This document shows, piece by piece, positions 5,268-8,456 of a DNA stretch of 8,456 nt. Under the pieces are notes generated by a model. That model had not been told where the DNA came from and made no database searches. It saw only the letters and a program-made list of their open reading frames with translations. The stretch comes from an archaeon (lineage in GTDB: Archaea > Thermoproteota > Nitrososphaeria_A > Caldarchaeales > Wolframiiraptoraceae): contig JAPDJZ010000162.1 of assembly GCA_029258815.1 (NCBI GenBank), positions 1 to 8,456 of the forward strand. The letters are read 5' to 3'. The stretch's first letter is position 1. Each line of letters starts with the position of its first letter. A program made the translations under genes and the position numbers.

Positions 5268-6130
5268 GCTGGGATCTGGTAAGAGAGCATTATTCGAGGC
5301 CCGAGGTTAGGAGGGAGATAGCGGAGTATTCTCGGGGCAGGTGGGTGGCCGTCCACTGCGTGGAGAGGGATGGGCGCGGGCTGCCCATGATGATAAGATA
5401 CCGGGGGAAGAAGCCTTTAACGATAAGCGGCGAGGATGACGTGCTCGGGATCATCAAGAAATTCTCCGAGTTTAAGCCTAGGGCGTTCTACGCCACGGCC
5501 CACCTATATCGGAGGCTTGAAAGCCGCTGGGACGTAGCCGATAGGTCGAACATCATCCGATCGGCCCCGGTGTGGGATATAGACTCTCTGGACGGCGACT
5601 GGAGGAAGGTCCTTGGGAAGGCCTTGGAGATTCTGGACGTTCTGGAGAGATGCGGGGTTGCGAGGTCGGTCTTCTTCAAGTGGAGCGGGCGGGGGGCGCA
5701 CGTTCAGATAAACCCCAACGCCTTCAGCGAGGACGTTTTAGGGAAAATCGATCCGCTCGACGTAGCCTACTCGGTTACTGAGTACGTGGTTAGGAGGGTG
5801 GAGCCGGGAGGCGGGGTTAGGGTCGAGAATAAGATCGACGTTCAACGCGTCTTCACGACGCCGCTCTCGCTTCATCGGAGCGTTGATCGAGTTGCCGTAT
5901 GCGCGCCGCCCGAGCGGGTTGAGGAATTCCGCCTAGATTGGGCTGATCCGAGATCGTATAGACATTATCCGGATTCTTGGCGGAGGTTTGAGAGGGGCGA
6001 GGGGGATGAGCTCGCGGAGAGGGCATACAGCAGCGTGGGCCCCTACATCGTCGGCCGGAGGAGAAGGAGGAGGCATAAGCCCCTCGATCGGGAGATCTTG
6101 GAGACCTTGAGGAGGCTCGGCGCGGATTAG
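5264..6130 (+). CDS. PriS-like archaeo-eukaryotic primase (AEP) family protein
   Basis: This 288-residue protein has all three AEP catalytic motifs: motif I VWDID with D105 and D107 (metal binding), motif II SGRGAH with S141 and H146, and motif III KID with D192. Motif III is followed by RVFTTPLSLH (195-204), a primase small-subunit signature. FYATAHLYRRL (75-85) ahead of motif I also fits the fold. It should transfer nucleotides to a growing primer or DNA end. It is shorter than canonical archaeal PriS (usually about 320-360 aa) and has only three scattered cysteines (32, 130, 213), so the usual zinc knuckle is not evident. No PriL is nearby. It is therefore more likely an accessory PriS paralog than the replicative primase. 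An Arg6 run (265-270) near the C-terminus may contact nucleic acid. The ATG overlaps the KaiC-like stop. A GGAGGT (5245-5250) and GAGG (5253-5256) precede it. Its TAG overlaps the convergent gene's stop. Confidence 0.82.
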   Translation: MSWDLVREHYSRPEVRREIAEYSRGRWVAVHCVERDGRGLPMMIRYRGKKPLTISGEDDVLGIIKKFSEFKPRAFYATAHLYRRLESRWDVADRSNIIRSAPVWDIDSLDGDWRKVLGKALEILDVLERCGVARSVFFKWSGRGAHVQINPNAFSEDVLGKIDPLDVAYSVTEYVVRRVEPGGGVRVENKIDVQRVFTTPLSLHRSVDRVAVCAPPERVEEFRLDWADPRSYRHYPDSWRRFERGEGDELAERAYSSVGPYIVGRRRRRRHKPLDREILETLRRLGAD

Positions 6131-6846
6131 AGAAGGAGCTTTAGAAGGATCTCGAGAATGTCTCCCACGAAGACGTAGGTTAGGAACCCCGCCGTGATGA
6201 AGATTAGGAGCGGGATCCCGGGGGTTATCCAGCAGTCGTCTCGATCGAGTTCCTCGAGCTCTAAGCTTAGAAGCTTGAAATCGAAGAATCTCTTCCCGTC
6301 CCTCTCAGCCTCGAGCGGGAACCAGAATTTCCTGCGCCTAGCGTCTCGAGCCCTTATCCCGAGGAACATAGCCGCCAGCTTTCGAAGCCTGCCCTCGTGC
6401 TCAAATCCCTCGAATATTTTTTCTCCCCTCGCTAGAGCTACGAGGTTCCAGAAGAGGAATACTAGGAGGAGGCCGAGGGATAGGATTAAGCCGTTCGAGA
6501 GCGTCGCTAGGCCGGTGAAGGGGTGGAGCCGGGCCGGGGGATAGTAGAGCGGGAGGCCGACCGATACCAGAGCTATCGCCTTAGCGTCAGCTCCGCCATA
6601 TAGTCCTAGGAAGTAGAAGGCGAAGGCGAGGCCCACCGATAGCCCTATCGAGATGGCTAGTAGGGTCGCAAGCCCGGGATCCCAGCCATAGGCGAGGTTC
6701 ACGATCGTCAGCGCTCCGGCGGCCGCCCCGCAGAGAATCCAGACTAGGTCGTTCACCTCCCTTACGGTCCAGTCCTCGTAGGAGGCGTAGAGGAGGCCGG
6801 ATGCGAGAATCGCTATCCTCGCCGCGTTTATCGGATCCTCGATCAA
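6127..6846 (-). CDS. Archaeal A24-family prepilin/preflagellin peptidase
   Basis: This 239-residue polytopic aspartyl protease would remove class III signal peptides from archaellins and pilins at the inner face of the membrane. The two catalytic aspartates are visible: D25 in SYEDW, just after the first helix, and D87 in the GGADAK motif (GxGD-like). A conserved-type TPGIPLL segment sits at 208-214. Hydrophobic helices lie near 8-24, 33-52, 58-80, 88-100, 112-137 and 207-237. A hydrophilic, Arg/Lys/Glu-rich loop of about 65 residues (140-206) precedes the last helix. Size and layout fit FlaK/PibD-type enzymes. The start is TTG at 6846, seven bases after the stop of the dehydratase gene, with GAGGAG inside that gene's end, so the two are probably co-translated. 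No pilin or archaellin gene is in the window. Its TAA overlaps the primase-like TAG convergently in a four-base TTAG. Confidence 0.88.
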   Translation of the reverse strand: MIEDPINAARIAILASGLLYASYEDWTVREVNDLVWILCGAAAGALTIVNLAYGWDPGLATLLAISIGLSVGLAFAFYFLGLYGGADAKAIALVSVGLPLYYPPARLHPFTGLATLSNGLILSLGLLLVFLFWNLVALARGEKIFEGFEHEGRLRKLAAMFLGIRARDARRRKFWFPLEAERDGKRFFDFKLLSLELEELDRDDCWITPGIPLLIFITAGFLTYVFVGDILEILLKLLL

Positions 6847-6853
6847 GCCGAGC

Positions 6854-7714
6854 TCACTCCTCGACCCTGTCGAACCTCTTCATCACCCTAGGTATCATCT
6901 CTATTAGATCCGTCGCTATTATGTGTAGCCCGAGCTTCTCGGCCGCGAGCTCCCCGCATTTGCCGTTGATCCACGCCGCGGACGCCGCCGCCCCAAACGG
7001 CTCGACCCCCCACGCTAGAAAGGCCGCGACCAAGCCCGATAGCACGTCCCCCGTCCCGCCGGCGGTCATGGCAGGGGTCCCGGTCTCGTTAACCGCCGCC
7101 TCGACCCCGTTCGAGATCACGTCCCTCCTCCCCTTAAGGAGGATCGTTACCCGGCTTCTCTCGGCGTGCTCCATAACGAGCTTAACGCGCCCCTCCAAGT
7201 CCCGGGGAGGCTCGGCTCCGAAAACCCTTCTAAACTCCCCCGCATGCGGCGTTAGGACGGCCCTCCTCCCGCGAACGTGATCGAGGACCCCGGGATAAAG
7301 CGAGCCAGCATCCAGAACCATGCCCTTCCCCAAGGCTCCGGCCTCGTCGACGACGAGCTCTATACCCGGCTCGCTCCCGGCCTCGAGCCCCGGCCCAATT
7401 ATAATCGAATCAACCTTCGGGAGAAGTTTTAGAACCCTCCTCGCCGCCCCCTTCGTAAGCTTTAGATCCGTTAGGGGTATCGCTATTATCGCCGGCGAGA
7501 GGGCCCTGATCGAGGGGACGATCTTCTCCGGGGCCGCGATGTAGGCCAGGTCGACCCCGCATCTCAGAGCCGCCATGGCCGCTAGGAAGGGCGCTCCGTG
7601 ATACATCCAGCCCCCGCCGACGACCAGAACCACGCCGTTCTCGCCCTTATGAGAGTCCATCCGCCTAGGCTTAACGCAGCTCTTCACAAATTCCTCATCC
7701 ACGATCTTATACAT
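6854..7714 (-). CDS. nnrD: ADP-dependent (S)-NAD(P)H-hydrate dehydratase (stand-alone domain)
   Basis: This 286-residue ribokinase-fold enzyme repairs hydrated, damaged NADH and NADPH (NADHX/NADPHX) in the cytoplasm using ADP or ATP. Motifs in order: SHKGENGVVLVVGGG (21-35), HGAPFLAAMAALRCGVD (39-55), IGPGL (106-110), LDAGSLYPG (134-142, where the family usually has DADAL), LTPHAGEF (154-161) and TAGGTGDVLSG (217-227), with the catalytic Asp D223. The epimerase half (NnrE/YjeF_N), often fused ahead of this domain in prokaryotes, is absent and not seen nearby. The ATG at 7714 has no well-spaced SD. A TATA element about 30 bases upstream suggests an almost leaderless mRNA. The prepilin peptidase gene follows after seven bases. 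Confidence 0.9.
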   Translation of the reverse strand: MYKIVDEEFVKSCVKPRRMDSHKGENGVVLVVGGGWMYHGAPFLAAMAALRCGVDLAYIAAPEKIVPSIRALSPAIIAIPLTDLKLTKGAARRVLKLLPKVDSIIIGPGLEAGSEPGIELVVDEAGALGKGMVLDAGSLYPGVLDHVRGRRAVLTPHAGEFRRVFGAEPPRDLEGRVKLVMEHAERSRVTILLKGRRDVISNGVEAAVNETGTPAMTAGGTGDVLSGLVAAFLAWGVEPFGAAASAAWINGKCGELAAEKLGLHIIATDLIEMIPRVMKRFDRVEE

Positions 7715-7740
7715 ACTCCATGGAGAAGGGTTCTGAACGC

Positions 7741-7750
7741 GGTATATTAG
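7741..7750 (-). promoter_or_regulatory. TATA element of the dehydratase/prepilin peptidase unit
   Basis: The minus strand reads CTAATATACC (core TAATATA, 7749-7743). Initiation about 25 bases downstream would fall near 7720, only about six bases ahead of the ATG at 7714. This fits the absence of a usable Shine-Dalgarno and predicts a near-leaderless transcript. Confidence 0.5.
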
Positions 7751-7797
7751 GGCGTCTGCTAGCCGGAGGGATAAAATTGGTTTGAGGGGTGAGAGGT

Positions 7798-8097
7798 TTA
7801 CTTCTTCTTCGACCCCTTCTTCGGCGCTATGGTTATCTCGATGGTGCTGACGCTCCTCGGCCTCCCGTCCTGACCAACCCTGCCCTCCTCGGTTCCGATG
7901 TTCACGTTCTCGATCTCGGCGTCCTGCATGAACCTCCTCGTAACGACCTGGGCCACGTCGACGGCCTTGCTTATCGCTCTTCCGCGAGCCTTTAGAACGA
8001 CCCTCTTCCCCTCGGCGAGGGGCATGGTCGTCGCCAGAACGTAATTCATCGTCGGCTTTCTTCCAACGAGGATAACCGCTTCGGATGCTTCGCTCAT
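7798..8097 (-). CDS. albA: DNA/RNA-binding chromatin protein Alba
   Basis: This 99-residue protein is clearly Alba, the abundant small dimeric nucleic-acid-binding protein that coats DNA and RNA in thermophilic archaea. The conserved N-terminal VILVGRKPTMNYVLA (8-22) contains the lysine region that contacts DNA and is acetylated in Sulfolobus Alba; here it is R13-K14 rather than the Lys-Lys pair. KARGRAISKAVDVAQVV (36-52) forms the central binding helix. The hairpin region around GTEEGRVGQDGRPRSVST (67-84) is typical, and STIEITI ends the fold. The C-terminus carries an extra basic tail, PKKGSKKK. ATG start with GAGGTG five bases upstream and its own TATA element, so expression is probably high and independent of its neighbours. 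Confidence 0.96.
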   Translation of the reverse strand: MSEASEAVILVGRKPTMNYVLATTMPLAEGKRVVLKARGRAISKAVDVAQVVTRRFMQDAEIENVNIGTEEGRVGQDGRPRSVSTIEITIAPKKGSKKK

Positions 8098-8102
8098 CTA
8101 CT

Positions 8103-8108
8103 CACCTC
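8103..8108 (-). promoter_or_regulatory. Shine-Dalgarno of the Alba gene
   Basis: The minus strand reads GAGGTG, then AGTAG, then ATG (8097-8095): a well-placed ribosome binding site that confirms the Alba start. Confidence 0.7.
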
Positions 8109-8133
8109 GCACAAGGCTAAGACCCCAGCAAGG

Positions 8134-8152
8134 GCGTTAAAAACTTTACTGA
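8134..8152 (-). promoter_or_regulatory. BRE/TATA promoter of the Alba gene, possibly doubling as terminator of the upstream gene
   Basis: The minus strand reads AGTAAAGTTTTTAACGCC: a purine-rich BRE-like AGTAAAG followed by a TTTTTAA TATA-like core. Initiation about 25 bases on falls near 8117, giving a leader of about 20 bases that contains the GAGGTG. The element lies just after the TAG of the upstream Trm112-like gene (8161-8159), so its T-run could also act in termination of that transcript. Confidence 0.5.
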
Positions 8153-8158
8153 AACTCG

Positions 8159-8456
8159 CTAGCCGGGCAGGCTAAAAGGCTTGCCCTCCCTCAGAATCCG
8201 CTCGGGTATCCTAGCTCTCCAAGCCGCGAGAAACCTCACGTCCTCATTCCTATCTCTCAGATCGTCCGGGAGCATTCTCGGGATCTCGTCGATGATCGGA
8301 TACCATCGGCCGCACCCCTCGCAGAACAGGATCCCGTTCACGATCTCAGCCCTCCAGCATTCATCGCACGGCGGCTCCCCGCTCAATTCCTCGATCAAGG
8401 AGCCCCTATACCCGCAGTAAAGCTCGCATCGCCTAGTCTTTAGATCCTCTAAAGGC
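8159..8456 (-). CDS. Trm112-like zinc-binding protein, 5' end beyond the right edge
   Basis: The frame is open from the right edge to TAG at 8161-8159, giving 98 visible residues. A TTG at 8398 is a possible internal start, but the 19 codons upstream (PLEDLKTRRCELYCGYRGS) read smoothly into the domain, contain two extra cysteines and have no stop. The real start is therefore probably outside the window. Three cysteine pairs are visible: C-x3-C in RRCELYC, CDEC and FCEGC. The segment CGRWYPIIDEIPRMLPDDLR is the hallmark of Trm112/YbaR-type proteins. In archaea and eukaryotes these zinc proteins bind and activate tRNA, rRNA and release-factor methyltransferases. The C-terminal extension, about 30 residues rich in Arg and Glu, is less familiar. 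Alba follows after about 60 bases with its own promoter. Confidence 0.82.
   Translation of the reverse strand, partial: PLEDLKTRRCELYCGYRGSLIEELSGEPPCDECWRAEIVNGILFCEGCGRWYPIIDEIPRMLPDDLRDRNEDVRFLAAWRARIPERILREGKPFSLPG

Noticed and set aside
5264..6130. Primase-like gene called as the replicative PriS
   Set aside because: All catalytic motifs are present, but the short length, missing Cys cluster and lack of a nearby PriL make that name unsafe. Only family membership is claimed.
7719..7721. Upstream ATG (minus strand) as the dehydratase start
   Set aside because: It is out of frame with the gene and reaches a stop after four codons.

Overview
The window looks like part of a thermophilic archaeal chromosome, most likely from the Thermoproteota/TACK side. 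This is inferred from gene content: an Alba chromatin protein, a KaiC-like RecA-superfamily ATPase, a PriS-like archaeo-eukaryotic primase, an archaeal A24 prepilin peptidase and a Trm112-type zinc protein. It is also inferred from signals: TATA/BRE promoters, frequent TTG starts, heavy AGG/AGA arginine and ATA isoleucine use, and very tight gene packing. I cannot name the species.

Layout. Positions 1-189 (+) hold the tail of an unrecognised gene, overlapping tail-to-tail with the next gene. Positions 176-4256 (-) form a surface cassette, read right to left: a Thr-rich secreted and membrane-anchored protein (332 aa), a membrane-anchored two-enzyme protein (654 aa, alpha/beta hydrolase plus NodB-like deacetylase-like domain), then a second Thr-rich protein (331 aa) that is a close paralog of the first. 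Both Thr-rich genes have their own TATA-like element, strong Shine-Dalgarno and TTG start. Positions 4257-4472 form a divergent control region that also holds a puzzling short coding-like stretch. Positions 4473-6130 (+) hold a KaiC-like ATPase overlapping (ATGA) a PriS-like primase. Positions 6127-7714 (-) hold an ADP-dependent NAD(P)H-hydrate dehydratase followed by a prepilin peptidase. Positions 7798-8097 (-) hold Alba. Positions 8159 to the right edge (-) hold a Trm112-like zinc protein whose frame stays open to the edge.

How the parts work together. The surface cassette is the most novel part. Two nearly colinear Thr-rich stalk-like proteins flank an enzyme that carries two hydrolase folds outside the membrane on its own Thr/Ser/Lys/Pro stalk. 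I infer a cell-surface module that modifies or trims surface glycans or acyl groups, but no substrate is visible. The KaiC-like/primase pair is probably one nucleic-acid-related operon, with the ATPase possibly regulating or loading the primase-like enzyme. The dehydratase, prepilin peptidase, Alba and Trm112-like genes are ordinary archaeal housekeeping genes that share a strand, but Alba and the dehydratase have their own promoters. No tRNA, rRNA, CRISPR array, insertion sequence or att site was seen, and no gene-free stretch exceeds 300 bases.
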